Shown here one piece after another: positions 50,635 to 59,292 of a stretch of DNA of 64,000 nucleotides (the first letter of the stretch is position 1; every line of letters starts with the position of its first letter). The position numbers and the translations under genes are program-made. Source of the stretch: JANQIO01 sp043585095. Its GTDB lineage: Bacteria; Pseudomonadota; Gammaproteobacteria; Pseudomonadales; Halieaceae. The notes beneath the pieces are model-generated. The model saw only the letters and a list, made by a program, of their open reading frames with translations, was not told the DNA's origin and did no database searches. The stretch spans positions 2,666,001 to 2,730,000 of the forward strand of contig CP121321.1 of NCBI GenBank assembly GCA_043585095.1. Direction: 5' to 3'.

Positions 50635-50910
50635 ATGAAATCTGTAATCACCGCGGCAATGACTGCCGGCCTGCTTGTTGCTTCATCTGCCGTCTTTGCG
50701 GCGAAGCCGACCAGCATTGTCTTCGACTCAAAAGCGACCACAGAAGATGGCGTCGAATACCACAACTACTTCGCAAAATGCTCCAACGGCAAAAGCATGC
50801 CCCTGACCGCATGGGATAACCGCCGCAAGTGGTGTCAGGGCGAAGCGTCCATGGAAGACTGCGAGAAGAAGCAGATCAAAGCCGCCAAAAAAGCCTGCAA
50901 AGCAGCGTAA
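50635..50910 (+). CDS. Small secreted four-cysteine protein
   Basis: 91 residues; TTAGGGGAATATCG precedes the ATG. Signal peptide 1-22 (cut at VFA-AK). The mature protein (about 69 residues) has four cysteines (in AKCSNG, KWCQGE, EDCEKK and KACKAA), suited to two disulfides. It has a basic C-terminus (EKKQIKAAKKACKAA) and the aromatic YHNYFAKC stretch. No family recognised. It is a single-gene unit with a strong terminator, which suggests substantial expression. Confidence 0.75.
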   Translation: MKSVITAAMTAGLLVASSAVFAAKPTSIVFDSKATTEDGVEYHNYFAKCSNGKSMPLTAWDNRRKWCQGEASMEDCEKKQIKAAKKACKAA

Positions 50911-50953
50911 TGTAACGGTGCCGTATACAGCGATAGGATAGTTGTCTATCGCC

Positions 50954-50985
50954 AAAAAAAACGCGGCAGAAGCCGCGTTTTTTTT
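50954..50985. terminator. Strong bidirectional terminator
   Basis: Eight As, stem AACGCGGC/GCCGCGTT with loop AGAA, eight Ts. It sits between the convergent small secreted protein gene and the tetR-type gene and can serve both. Confidence 0.92.
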
Positions 50986-51040
50986 GCGTACGGTAAGCTT
51001 GGAGTTCGCGGCAAGTATCGTGACTCGAATTCAGAGGCGG

Positions 51041-51676
51041 TTATTCAACCGCCTGTCCGTCCTCCTTAAAAGCCGGTTCGTCGTCGATGACCAGGCGCGC
51101 AAGAGTCTTGATTAGTTGCATCTGCTTTGCCTGAGCACTCTTCCCCAGTGGATCTTCGCCCAACAGCACCTCGTACATCGGGGCCATAGTGATATACGAC
51201 ATCACCATATTATTGAGAGCCATGATTGCCCAGGGCTGCAGGGAATTTCCCAGTACAGGGTAAGTTGGGACAGGCTGTTCAGGGGCCTCAAACATCGGCC
51301 GAAACAAGCCCACCGCGAGCTCTCTGCTATGAGGTCCACCCGAAAGCGCTGCATGCTGCAGCAGCCGGGCCAGATTTGGCCGCTGGTGGTGCATGGTTAC
51401 GGTAGTTTCAAGCCAATCCAGAATATGCTCCCGGGTCAATGGCTGGTCGCGCAGAGCCTGCAAGGGCGCAAGAAAAGCGTCCAGCAGGCGCTCCACTACG
51501 GCCAGATACAGCGCTTCTTTATTGCGGAAATGGTTGTAGAGGCTTGGCGAACGAATGCCAACGCGATCTGCGACATCGCCAAGGGAAGTTGCACTGTAGC
51601 CGCGCTCGGCAAAAAGATCCTCTGCGGCATCGAGAATTCTCTCTGCCGTGGGCCGATTTTGAGGAAGGTTGGACAT
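51041..51676 (-). CDS. TetR/AcrR-family transcriptional regulator
   Basis: 211 residues. The N-terminal helix-turn-helix (about 11-57) reads ERILDAAEDLFAERGYSATS then VGIRSPSLYNHFRNKEALY. The C-terminal ligand domain has no known class. TetR proteins usually repress a nearby gene, but the divergent neighbour here is rpsT, an unlikely target, so its regulon is probably elsewhere. Confidence 0.85.
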   Translation of the reverse strand: MSNLPQNRPTAERILDAAEDLFAERGYSATSLGDVADRVGIRSPSLYNHFRNKEALYLAVVERLLDAFLAPLQALRDQPLTREHILDWLETTVTMHHQRPNLARLLQHAALSGGPHSRELAVGLFRPMFEAPEQPVPTYPVLGNSLQPWAIMALNNMVMSYITMAPMYEVLLGEDPLGKSAQAKQMQLIKTLARLVIDDEPAFKEDGQAVE

Positions 51677-52030
51677 CCGCAGGATATTAACTAATAGTTA
51701 TTAGTAATAGTAGTCGGCCACTGCGACTCATCCGGACGCGCCATGACTGCTCTGTTTACCGCGTTACTTGCCGAAGCTGTCGCTATAAGGGCCGAGCACA
51801 GCGGCACGCCCTGCTCCTGCCGTGCTGGGTGATCTATCAAGACATCTGCTGATTGGCGTCCCGTTAAAAAAAAGCCGTACATCATATGAAGCAATATGAG
51901 CGGCAAGTAATCCATGAAGCGAGCCGCAAGGTAATATCTGCCCTTCGCTAGTGCGTTACTAACATTGACAGTAAAACCCTAAATGTGAATAATCGCGCCT
52001 CCCGAAAATCATCACTCAGAGGACAATCAC
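51677..52030. other. Gene-free stretch between the TetR gene and rpsT
   Basis: 354 bases. Near the left end an inverted repeat (TTAACTAATAGTTATTAGTAATAG, 51688-51711) could be the TetR self-operator. Near the right end is the rpsT promoter. A minus-strand frame at 51691-51915 shows no ribosome site or family features and is not called. Confidence 0.5.
51965..51993 (+). promoter_or_regulatory. Sigma70 promoter of rpsT
   Basis: TTGACA, 17-base spacer, AATAAT. The -35 is a consensus match and spacing is ideal; the start point would lie about 30 bases before the rpsT TTG. Confidence 0.75.
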
Positions 52031-52297
52031 TTGGCGAATTCACCCCAAGCCAGAAAGCGCGCACGCCAGTCAGAAAAGCGTCGCACCCATAATGCCAGCC
52101 TGCGTTCGCTGGTTCGCACCGTAATCAAGCGCGTCGAGGCTGCGATCGGCAGCGGCGATGCGGCGGCAGCAAAAGAAGCCTACGACAGCGCAGTACCTGT
52201 CATTGACCGGATGGCTGATAAGGGCATTATTCACAAGAATAAAGCGGCACGTCACAAAAGCCGGCTTAACACGCGGGTCAAAGCACTAAGCGCATAG
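52031..52297 (+). CDS. rpsT: 30S ribosomal protein S20
   Basis: 88 residues, beginning with TTG (MANSPQARKRARQSEKRR). AGAGGA lies 8 bases upstream. E. coli rpsT also starts with UUG, which is tied to its autoregulation, so this unusual start looks conserved. The helical bundle with KNKAARHKSRLNTRV is typical. It is followed by a 213-base stretch ending in a strong terminator. Confidence 0.97.
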   Translation: MANSPQARKRARQSEKRRTHNASLRSLVRTVIKRVEAAIGSGDAAAAKEAYDSAVPVIDRMADKGIIHKNKAARHKSRLNTRVKALSA

Positions 52298-52632
52298 GAT
52301 AATTGAGCTTTGGCCCGAGGAGCCGGATGTCCCTTCGGCCATGCGGGCTGAGGGGCGCCTCAATCGTTTGTCCTGAGCGCTGGCTCTAGCTCTCACCAGA
52401 TAGGCGCTTATGTTGTAAGCTTGGTGCTTGAGGCCGATGGGGCCTGTGGCAACGGCGATCCTGAAGATAGGCAGTCTGATACCACATCGCCCTGCCAATC
52501 AGGGTGCTTAAAAAAGCCGGCGCATGCCGGCTTTTTTGTGGGTGCTTATGACAACCCCCACATAACCCTCTACACAACCCCCACATAACCCCTTTCGGGA
52601 GCGCTGAGCGCTTTTGAGGAACGTGAGCACCG
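52298..52632. other. Gene-free stretch between rpsT and ilvN with structured RNA potential
   Basis: 335 bases. From 52298 to 52537 the plus strand has several complementary segments (GCCTCAA at about 52357 with TTGAGGC at about 52429) and ends in a strong terminator, consistent with a long structured rpsT 3' region or a small RNA. Right of the terminator an 18-bp direct repeat (acaacccccacataaccc) occurs at 52551 and 52574. Confidence 0.4.
52510..52537. terminator. Strong bidirectional terminator between rpsT and ilvN
   Basis: Six As, stem GCCGGC/GCCGGC with loop GCAT, six Ts. It ends the rpsT-side transcript and, on the other strand, the ilvBN transcript. Confidence 0.9.
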
Positions 52633-53124
52633 CTACAGGCGCAGCACCTTTTCGCCGCGAGCGATACCCGCCACCCCGCTGCGCACCACCTCCAAAATCG
52701 AGGCGTCACCCATAGCTTCAACGAAGGAATCCAGCTTGTCTGCGGTACCTGAGAGCATAATCGTATAAACCGAGGGGCCGACATCAACAATCTGGCCGCG
52801 AAATATATCAGTGCAGCGCTTGATCTCGGCGCGTTGGGCTCCTGTGGCCCGAACTTTAATCAACATCAAGTCCCGCTCTATATGCGCTCCCTCAGTGAGA
52901 TCTACCAGTTTGACCACATCAACAAGCTTATTGAGCTGCTTGGTAATCTGCTCCATTTTCCGGTCATCACCCACGGTAGTGACGGTAAGCCTCGATAGAG
53001 TGGGGTCTTCGGTGGGCGCCACATTGAGTGTTTCAATGTTGTAACCGCGCTGGGAAAACAGCCCAACAACTCGCGACAGTGCGCCAGGTTCGTTTTCCAG
53101 CAAAACAGAAATAATGCGTCGCAT
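52633..53124 (-). CDS. ilvN: Acetolactate synthase, regulatory (small) subunit
   Basis: 163 residues from MRRIISVLLENEPGALSRVV. An N-terminal ACT domain (about 2-75, with SQRGYNIETLNVAPTEDP) binds valine for feedback inhibition; a C-terminal domain follows. Length is that of the IlvH-type subunit. It begins 1 base after the large-subunit stop, so the two are coupled. The upstream open frame adds non-family residues. Confidence 0.95.
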   Translation of the reverse strand: MRRIISVLLENEPGALSRVVGLFSQRGYNIETLNVAPTEDPTLSRLTVTTVGDDRKMEQITKQLNKLVDVVKLVDLTEGAHIERDLMLIKVRATGAQRAEIKRCTDIFRGQIVDVGPSVYTIMLSGTADKLDSFVEAMGDASILEVVRSGVAGIARGEKVLRL

Positions 53125-53125
53125 A

Positions 53126-54871
53126 TCAGGTCCTCTCCGTTTTGCTGAGCCACATATCCGCCATGGATCCATTCGGCGCTACGTGCATTGGGTAGACGTG
53201 TTCGGCGGGATCTACCAGCACGTCGATGAAGACAAGCTTATCCTTCATCGCGAAGGCTTTTTCCATACCTGCTTCCAGGTCATCCGGGTGCTCGATCAAT
53301 ATGCCCTCGTGACCGTAAGCTTTCGCCAGCGCAACGAAATCAGGCAGCGAATCCGCATAAGCTGACTCAGAGTGGCGGCCATCGTATTGCATGTCCTGCC
53401 ACTGCTTAACCATGCCCAAATAGCCGTTGTGGAGATTTACGATCTTTACCGGGATGTTGTACTGCGCGCAGGTCGATAGCTCCTGGATATTCATCTGGAT
53501 GCTGCCTTCGCCCGTAACGCAGGCTACATCGGCATCGGGAAAGGCGAGCTTGGCACCCATAGCCGATGGCAGGCCAAAACCCATGGTTCCAAGACCGCCG
53601 GAATTGATCCATCTGCGCGGCTTGTCGAACTTGTAATACTGCGCTGCGAACATCTGGTGCTGACCCACGTCGGAAGTGACATAAGCCTCCCCTTTTGTCA
53701 CCCGATAGAGAGACTCTATTACCTGCTGTGGCTTGATGACATCTTTAAGCTGCTCATAGCGTGGCGCCTGCCACAGACCATGCGCCGCTCGCCACTGGTC
53801 AATCTGCTGCCACCACTTCTCCAGAGCCATCGTGTCGGGCAGATCAACGCTGTCCTGCTGATACTGATCGATCAAAGTCATCATTTCAGTCATCACCACG
53901 TCAGCCGGGCCAACGATGGGAATGTCTGACATGACCGTTTTGGAGATACTGGTGGGATCCACATCGATGTGGATGATTTTCGCCCCGGGGCAAAATTTAT
54001 CCACGGTATTGGTAACCCGATCATCCAGCCGCGCACCCACGGCAAGAATCACGTCAGCGTTGTGCATGGCCATATTGGCCTCATAGAAGCCGTGCATACC
54101 CAACATACCCAGAAACTGCTTATCGGTAGCTGGGTAGGCACCGAGACCCATCAGCGTATTGGTGACCGGATAGTTGAGCTTCTGGGCTAAAGCGGTCAGC
54201 AGCTCGCTGCATTCGCCATGAATGATGCCGCCACCACTGTAAATAACGGGTCGCTTGGCACCGAGCAAGAGCTTCACTGCCTTTTTGATCTGGCCCGCGT
54301 GCCCTCTTGTCGATGGGCTATAAGAGCGCATCTTGACTGATTCCGGATAGACATACGGGAAGAGCGCGTCAGGCCGCGTGAGGTCCTTGGGGATATCGAT
54401 CACAACCGGGCCCGGGCGGCCTGTGGTCGCAATGTGAAACGCCTTCTTGATTATGGTTGGTATGTCTTCCGCGCGCTGGACCATGAAGCTGTGCTTCACG
54501 ATAGGACGCGAGATGCCCACCATGTCGGTTTCCTGAAATGCATCCTCACCAATGAGGTGTGACTGCACTTGCCCTGACAACACGATCATCGGGATCGAAT
54601 CCATATACGCCGTGGCAATCCCCGTGACAGCGTTGGTAGCGCCGGGCCCGGAGGTTACCAATACCACGCCCGGCTTCCCGGTCGCCCGCGTATAGCCATC
54701 CGCAGCATGGGTCGCGGCCTGTTCGTGACGCACTAAAATATGGGGTATAGCGGACTTAAAAAGCGCATCGTAGATGTGCAGTACGGCACCGCCTGGGTAG
54801 CCAAAGATAAATTCAACGCCTTCGTCTTCGAGTGCGCGCGCGACCATATCGCCGCCGGAGAGCTCTTCCAT
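53126..54871 (-). CDS. ilvB: Acetolactate synthase, catalytic (large) subunit
   Basis: 581 residues from ATG at 54871, with GAGG 8 bases upstream; a GTG three codons earlier is also possible. ThDP-dependent fold: the glutamate region FGYPGGAVLHIYDAL, FAD-binding middle domain, and ThDP motif GEGSIQMNIQELS with N in the conserved place. It joins pyruvate with pyruvate or 2-oxobutyrate, the first common step to Val, Leu and Ile. A roughly 315-base leader precedes it. The name ilvI would fit equally. Confidence 0.95.
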   Translation of the reverse strand: MEELSGGDMVARALEDEGVEFIFGYPGGAVLHIYDALFKSAIPHILVRHEQAATHAADGYTRATGKPGVVLVTSGPGATNAVTGIATAYMDSIPMIVLSGQVQSHLIGEDAFQETDMVGISRPIVKHSFMVQRAEDIPTIIKKAFHIATTGRPGPVVIDIPKDLTRPDALFPYVYPESVKMRSYSPSTRGHAGQIKKAVKLLLGAKRPVIYSGGGIIHGECSELLTALAQKLNYPVTNTLMGLGAYPATDKQFLGMLGMHGFYEANMAMHNADVILAVGARLDDRVTNTVDKFCPGAKIIHIDVDPTSISKTVMSDIPIVGPADVVMTEMMTLIDQYQQDSVDLPDTMALEKWWQQIDQWRAAHGLWQAPRYEQLKDVIKPQQVIESLYRVTKGEAYVTSDVGQHQMFAAQYYKFDKPRRWINSGGLGTMGFGLPSAMGAKLAFPDADVACVTGEGSIQMNIQELSTCAQYNIPVKIVNLHNGYLGMVKQWQDMQYDGRHSESAYADSLPDFVALAKAYGHEGILIEHPDDLEAGMEKAFAMKDKLVFIDVLVDPAEHVYPMHVAPNGSMADMWLSKTERT

Positions 54872-55251
54872 CTGTATCACCTCGTCTTTTATCCGCGGCT
54901 GGATACACCACAGACTGCATCAGGCCCATACGGCCTGCTTGCTTACATTTCAGGAGCGGAGTGTCCGCTACGCTCGGCTGCCAACGTTGCCACGCTCGCG
55001 TGCACGCCTACACGGCTGTGTAAGAAACACACGAGCCCGGTGTTGGTGCCCTGCGAGGTAGCGCAGATGGTCGCCACAGGTCCAGGCAATACGCCAGAAC
55101 CTGCTGTCGGGTTCTCCAAAAAGCCGCGTCATTGACGTCAGCCAACACGGTGAGCAATACACTCGACCGTGATTTTCAAAGAGCGCGTATTCTTCTCTGC
55201 CCTGAGACCGCTGTCAAGTTGTGAAAATGCCAAGTTGCACAGGACGGGGGC
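54872..55251. other. Leader and promoter region of ilvB, and 5' region of the DUF4124 gene
   Basis: 380 bases between divergent genes. On the minus strand a probable promoter lies at 55189-55217, leaving a leader of over 300 bases, long enough for attenuation. I looked for a Leu/Val/Ile-rich leader peptide and found none. A minus-strand frame at 54968-55162 is not called. Confidence 0.45.
55189..55217 (-). promoter_or_regulatory. Candidate sigma70 promoter of ilvB
   Basis: Minus strand TTGACA, 17-base spacer, AAGAAT. The -35 is consensus; the -10 matches only half. Confidence 0.4.
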
Positions 55252-55836
55252 ATGGGGTATTTTCGAGGGAATACAGATAGTTGGAGCCTGATCTTGTCAA
55301 CGCGCCTCAACAGGCTAAGGTATCACAGCGATGCATACCCAACGCAGCATGCGGGATTGCCCTTGAGCAGGCCTGGAGCATTTCTGCGGCTTGGCTGCGC
55401 ATTGATCCTCTGCACCGGTCTATTCTCACTTAGCGGACAGGCGGCAGAAGAGGGCTACTACAAATGGCGAGACGCCAAGGGCCGGCCCCAGCACAGTGAT
55501 CGACCGCCACCCTCAGGCGTTGAGTATGAGTTCATTTCCACTAGCACCGGCATGACACGCCGTGTGGCAGCAGACGAATCCAACGGCCGCGAGTACGGCT
55601 CCTCTGCCCCGGCCATGCCGCAGCCAACTGAAGAAGAATCAAATGCCGCCGCGCAACAGGCGGCTATTGAAAAAGACCCCGCGGTTTGCGATCAGGCCAA
55701 AGCCAATCTCGACACACTAAACTCTACAGCGCGCGTCCGAATCCGCGACGATCAGGGTATCCGGTATCTAACCGATGAAGAAAAGGATATCCAACGGCAG
55801 CGAGCCAGCGATCTGATCGCCATTCACTGTAACTAG
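55252..55836 (+). CDS. DUF4124-domain exported protein
   Basis: 194 residues from ATG at 55252, which has AGGACGGGGG just upstream; a TTG at 55363 (SRPGAFLRLGCALI) would give a more normal signal peptide, so the start is uncertain. A hydrophobic segment (LRLGCALILCTGLFSLSG) is followed by a DUF4124 motif, YYKWRDAKGRPQHSDRPP, then a low-complexity acidic section and a C-terminal part with paired Cys (AVCDQAK, IHCN). Periplasmic, function unknown. Confidence 0.75.
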   Translation: MGYFRGNTDSWSLILSTRLNRLRYHSDAYPTQHAGLPLSRPGAFLRLGCALILCTGLFSLSGQAAEEGYYKWRDAKGRPQHSDRPPPSGVEYEFISTSTGMTRRVAADESNGREYGSSAPAMPQPTEEESNAAAQQAAIEKDPAVCDQAKANLDTLNSTARVRIRDDQGIRYLTDEEKDIQRQRASDLIAIHCN

Positions 55837-55951
55837 ACACCCTTATTTCTTTATTCCTCTTTTCTCTTTCTACGTTAAGACCTGCCCGCTATTCCAGTTT
55901 ACGTCCCATTTATATGGGGTCTGGATACCAGCTCCAGCCCGGTCCCGTCGC

Positions 55952-58531
55952 TTACTCTTGAACAGAGAACGTCACTGCATCATCGACAAGGCTCGCGTGA
56001 ATCGTCGCCCCTGGAACAAACTTGCCGGCCAGCAGTTCCTGCGCCAGCGGGTTCTCCAGCTTCTGCTGAATGGCACGCTTTAAAGGACGGGCCCCATACA
56101 CAGGATCAAAGCCCACCGCTGCCAGATTGTCGAGCAAGGCACCGTCGAGCTCTAGCGTCAGCTCGCGATCGGTCAATCGCTGGCGTAAGCCGGCCAACTG
56201 TATATCGGCGATCGCTCGAATCTGTTTCTTACCCAGCGGATGAAACACGACGGACTCATCGAGCCGGTTGATAAATTCTGGCCGGAAATGATGACTGACA
56301 ACGTTCATAACAGCCGCCTTCATCGCCTCGTAATCGTCCTGATCCGCCATGTCCTGTATGACATCCGAACCCAGATTAGATGTCATCACGATTACCGTAT
56401 TACGGAAATCCACGGTGCGGCCCTGACCGTCAGTCAGACGACCATCCTCCAGAACCTGCAGCAAGATGTTAAAGACGTCCGGATGGGCCTTCTCGACCTC
56501 GTCTAACAGTAGCAGCGAGTAGGGGCGACGTCTGACCGCCTCGGTGAGATAGCCGCCCTCTTCATAGCCCACGTAGCCAGGAGGTGCACCGATCAAACGC
56601 GCAACCGAATGCTTCTCCATAAACTCTGACATGTCGACGCGCACCATGGCCTGTTCAGAATCGAACAGAAAGGATGCCAGCGCCTTACAGAGCTCGGTCT
56701 TGCCTACACCCGTCGGCCCTAAAAACAGAAAGGAACCGTTCGGACGCTGGGGATCGGACAGCCCGGCGCGGGAGCGGCGCACCGCATTCGACACCGCCTC
56801 TACGGCTTCGTCCTGGCCCACGACGCGTTCGTGCAGGGCTGTTTCCATGCGCAGCAGCTTCTCTCGATCACCTTCCAACATTTTGGAAATCGGAATACCC
56901 GTCCACCGCGACACCACTTCGGCGACTTCCTCGTCGTCGACCCGGTTGCGCAATAGCGTATTGTCCCTGGGCTGATGCTCCGCAGCGCGGCTCAGCTGCT
57001 CTTCCAGCGCGGGTATCTCCCCGTACTGCAGCTCTGACATCCGCGTAAGGTCACTCGCGCGCCTGGCCGCATCCAGTTCGATGCGCGCCCGCTCGAGATC
57101 GCTCTTGATCTGCGCCTCACCCTGTACAGCGGCCTTTTCAGCCTTCCAGATTTCTTCCAGGTCGGCGTACTCGCGTTCCACCTGCGCAATATCGTCCTCT
57201 AGTTTTGCCAGCTGCTTAAGCGCCGCATCACTGGTGTCTTTCTTCACCGCCTCGCGCTCGATTTTTAATTGAATCAAGCGCCGTTCCAGGCGGTCCATCG
57301 ACTCGGGCTTGGAATCTATTTCCATCCGTATACGGCTTGCGGCTTCATCGACCAGGTCAATTGCTTTGTCGGGGAGCTGACGATCGCTGATGTAGCGCTG
57401 CGAGAGCTTTGCTGCGGCAATGATGGCGGCATCGGTTATCTCAACGCCATGGTGCACCTCGTAGCGCTCCTTCAAGCCACGCAGTATGGCGATGGTGTCC
57501 TCTTCATTCGGCTCGTCCACAAGGACTTTCTGGAAGCGGCGCTCCAGCGCGGCGTCCTTTTCGACATACTGGCGGTATTCATCCAGGGTGGTGGCGCCGA
57601 CGCAGTGCAATTCACCTCGCGCCAGAGCGGGCTTAAGCATATTCCCTGCATCCATAGAGCCCTCGGCTTTACCCGCACCCACCATCGTGTGCAGCTCATC
57701 GATAAACAGAATGATTCGGCCTTCCTGTTTGGAGAGCTCGTTAAGAACAGCTTTGAGGCGCTCTTCAAAATCGCCACGAAATTTAGCGCCGGCCAGCAGA
57801 GCACCCAGGTCAAGTGAAAGGATACGCTTGCCACGCAGGCTATCGGGCACCTCGCCATTGATGACGCGCTGGGCCAGGCCTTCAATAATGGCCGTCTTGC
57901 CCACCCCCGGCTCACCGATTAACACCGGATTGTTTTTGGTGCGACGCTGCAGTACCTGTATGCACCGACGAATCTCATCATCGCGACCGATAACGGGGTC
58001 CAGCTTGCCGGATTCAGCGCGCTCGGTCAGGTCAATGGTGTACTTGTCCAAGGCCTGCCGGGACTCCTCCGCCGCGGGGTCGTTGACGGATTCGCCTCCA
58101 CGCAGGCGGTCAATCGCAGCCGCAAGTGTCGCCTCGTTCGCGCCAGCGTCCTTCAAAAGATCAGCCGCCGGGCCGCCGATAGACATCAAGCCCAGAACCA
58201 CCATTTCGCTGGAGATGTAGGCGTCACCGCGCTGTTGAGAGAGTTTGTCCGCTTGATTTAGCAGCTTGCCGGCGTCGCTGCTGAGATGTACGTCTCCAGC
58301 AGTGCCCGCAACCGTAGGCAGGCGATCAATAGCCTGCTCCAAATCTGCCGTCAGTTTTTGGACGTTAATGCCAGCATTTTCCAGAAGCGGCCTGGTCATG
58401 CCGCCCTGCTGCTGCAGCAAGGCAAGCAGTATGTGAGCCGGTTCAATGAAATTGTGATCGCGACCGACCGCCAGCGACTGGGCATCTGCCAGTGCGAGCT
58501 GAAGCGGATTCGTCAGTTTATCCATTCGCAT
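55952..58531 (-). CDS. clpB: ClpB disaggregase
   Basis: 859 residues from ATG at 58531 (MRMDKLTNPLQLAL), with GAGG 8 bases upstream. Clp N-domain, first AAA+ module (GEPGVGKTAIIEGLAQR), a long coiled-coil middle domain (about 410-530), and second AAA+ module (GPTGVGKTELCKALA). With DnaK it dissolves heat-induced aggregates. It is single, upstream of nothing on the same strand; a sigma32 promoter was not firmly seen. Length matches E. coli ClpB (857). Confidence 0.97.
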   Translation of the reverse strand: MRMDKLTNPLQLALADAQSLAVGRDHNFIEPAHILLALLQQQGGMTRPLLENAGINVQKLTADLEQAIDRLPTVAGTAGDVHLSSDAGKLLNQADKLSQQRGDAYISSEMVVLGLMSIGGPAADLLKDAGANEATLAAAIDRLRGGESVNDPAAEESRQALDKYTIDLTERAESGKLDPVIGRDDEIRRCIQVLQRRTKNNPVLIGEPGVGKTAIIEGLAQRVINGEVPDSLRGKRILSLDLGALLAGAKFRGDFEERLKAVLNELSKQEGRIILFIDELHTMVGAGKAEGSMDAGNMLKPALARGELHCVGATTLDEYRQYVEKDAALERRFQKVLVDEPNEEDTIAILRGLKERYEVHHGVEITDAAIIAAAKLSQRYISDRQLPDKAIDLVDEAASRIRMEIDSKPESMDRLERRLIQLKIEREAVKKDTSDAALKQLAKLEDDIAQVEREYADLEEIWKAEKAAVQGEAQIKSDLERARIELDAARRASDLTRMSELQYGEIPALEEQLSRAAEHQPRDNTLLRNRVDDEEVAEVVSRWTGIPISKMLEGDREKLLRMETALHERVVGQDEAVEAVSNAVRRSRAGLSDPQRPNGSFLFLGPTGVGKTELCKALASFLFDSEQAMVRVDMSEFMEKHSVARLIGAPPGYVGYEEGGYLTEAVRRRPYSLLLLDEVEKAHPDVFNILLQVLEDGRLTDGQGRTVDFRNTVIVMTSNLGSDVIQDMADQDDYEAMKAAVMNVVSHHFRPEFINRLDESVVFHPLGKKQIRAIADIQLAGLRQRLTDRELTLELDGALLDNLAAVGFDPVYGARPLKRAIQQKLENPLAQELLAGKFVPGATIHASLVDDAVTFSVQE

Positions 58532-58626
58532 ATAAGTAACCTCGTCGCCCTGTGACGGCGTCATTTCGATGTTTACTTAATGGGGATGAATAGCCCTATT
58601 TCAAGTATGGGTAAAGCGTGTGGAGT

Positions 58627-59292
58627 CTAGATTCGACAAATTGCTGTGACCATCCGCCCGGCCTTTTCGCCGTCGCGGCGCCATGAATGGAAACGCTCTG
58701 CATCGGCGTATGTGCAATGGGAACCGCCGTATATCGCGCTTACCCCTGCCGCCGTCAGACGCATACGGGCAATTCCCACAAGATCAGCGAGAAAGCGATC
58801 GCCTCTCGGTACGAAGGCCGCGCTGACAGCCCCGAGCTGTGCTGGCGGGCTCGCAGCCAGAAACGCTGCTCGTACGTCATTACCTACCTCATAATGCCTG
58901 GCGCTTATCGCAGGACCGATCCATACCAGCAGATCCTCCGGCGCGCTATCCATGGCGTCGAGCGTGCTCTCCAGTGCGCCAGCAGCGAGACCGCGCCAGC
59001 CCGCATGTGCGGCAGCCACTTCGCTGCCCTCGCGATGACAGAACAAAACCGGCAAGCAGTCCGCGGTGCGCACAGCGCAGATCAATCCGACCTCCTGAGT
59101 ATAGACGGCGTCCGCTTCTGTGGTCGTGGCTACGCTCGCTGCGGGAAGTGCTACCGTGCCGTGAACCTGCCGATATCGCGGGTAGACGAATCCCGCCATG
59201 GCCGCTGGCACTTCGACAGCGCCGTTGGAGCGCACCGATGTGGCCGCGAGAACATTCCCCGGGGCGGGCCAATCCGGAGCAAGAAAACTCAT
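58627..59292 (-). CDS. pgeF: PgeF/YfiH, peptidoglycan editing factor (laccase-domain protein)
   Basis: 221 residues. Metal/active-site motifs of the family: RTADCLPVLF, AAHAGWRGLAAGALE and GGSHCTYADAERFHSWRRDG. The E. coli relative removes wrongly added L-Ser from muropeptide precursors. Older annotations call it polyphenol oxidase. It overlaps rluD by 4 bases and lies before clpB, as in Pseudomonas. Confidence 0.93.
   Translation of the reverse strand: MSFLAPDWPAPGNVLAATSVRSNGAVEVPAAMAGFVYPRYRQVHGTVALPAASVATTTEADAVYTQEVGLICAVRTADCLPVLFCHREGSEVAAAHAGWRGLAAGALESTLDAMDSAPEDLLVWIGPAISARHYEVGNDVRAAFLAASPPAQLGAVSAAFVPRGDRFLADLVGIARMRLTAAGVSAIYGGSHCTYADAERFHSWRRDGEKAGRMVTAICRI

Noticed and set aside
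51691..51915. 74-residue minus-strand frame upstream of the TetR gene
   Set aside because: No ribosome site, no recognisable domain, and it covers the likely promoter/operator of the TetR gene.
52298..52509. 6S RNA after rpsT
   Set aside because: Some GAGGCCGAT-like similarity, but the long single-bubble hairpin of 6S and its usual neighbours were not found; kept only as a possible unnamed RNA.
52386..52790. 134-residue minus-strand frame overlapping ilvN
   Set aside because: It lies out of frame over the ilvN end and through the terminator; not protein-like.
54968..55162. 64-residue minus-strand frame in the ilvB leader, considered as leader peptide
   Set aside because: It is Arg/Trp-rich rather than Leu/Val/Ile-rich, has no ribosome site and is too long for a leader peptide.
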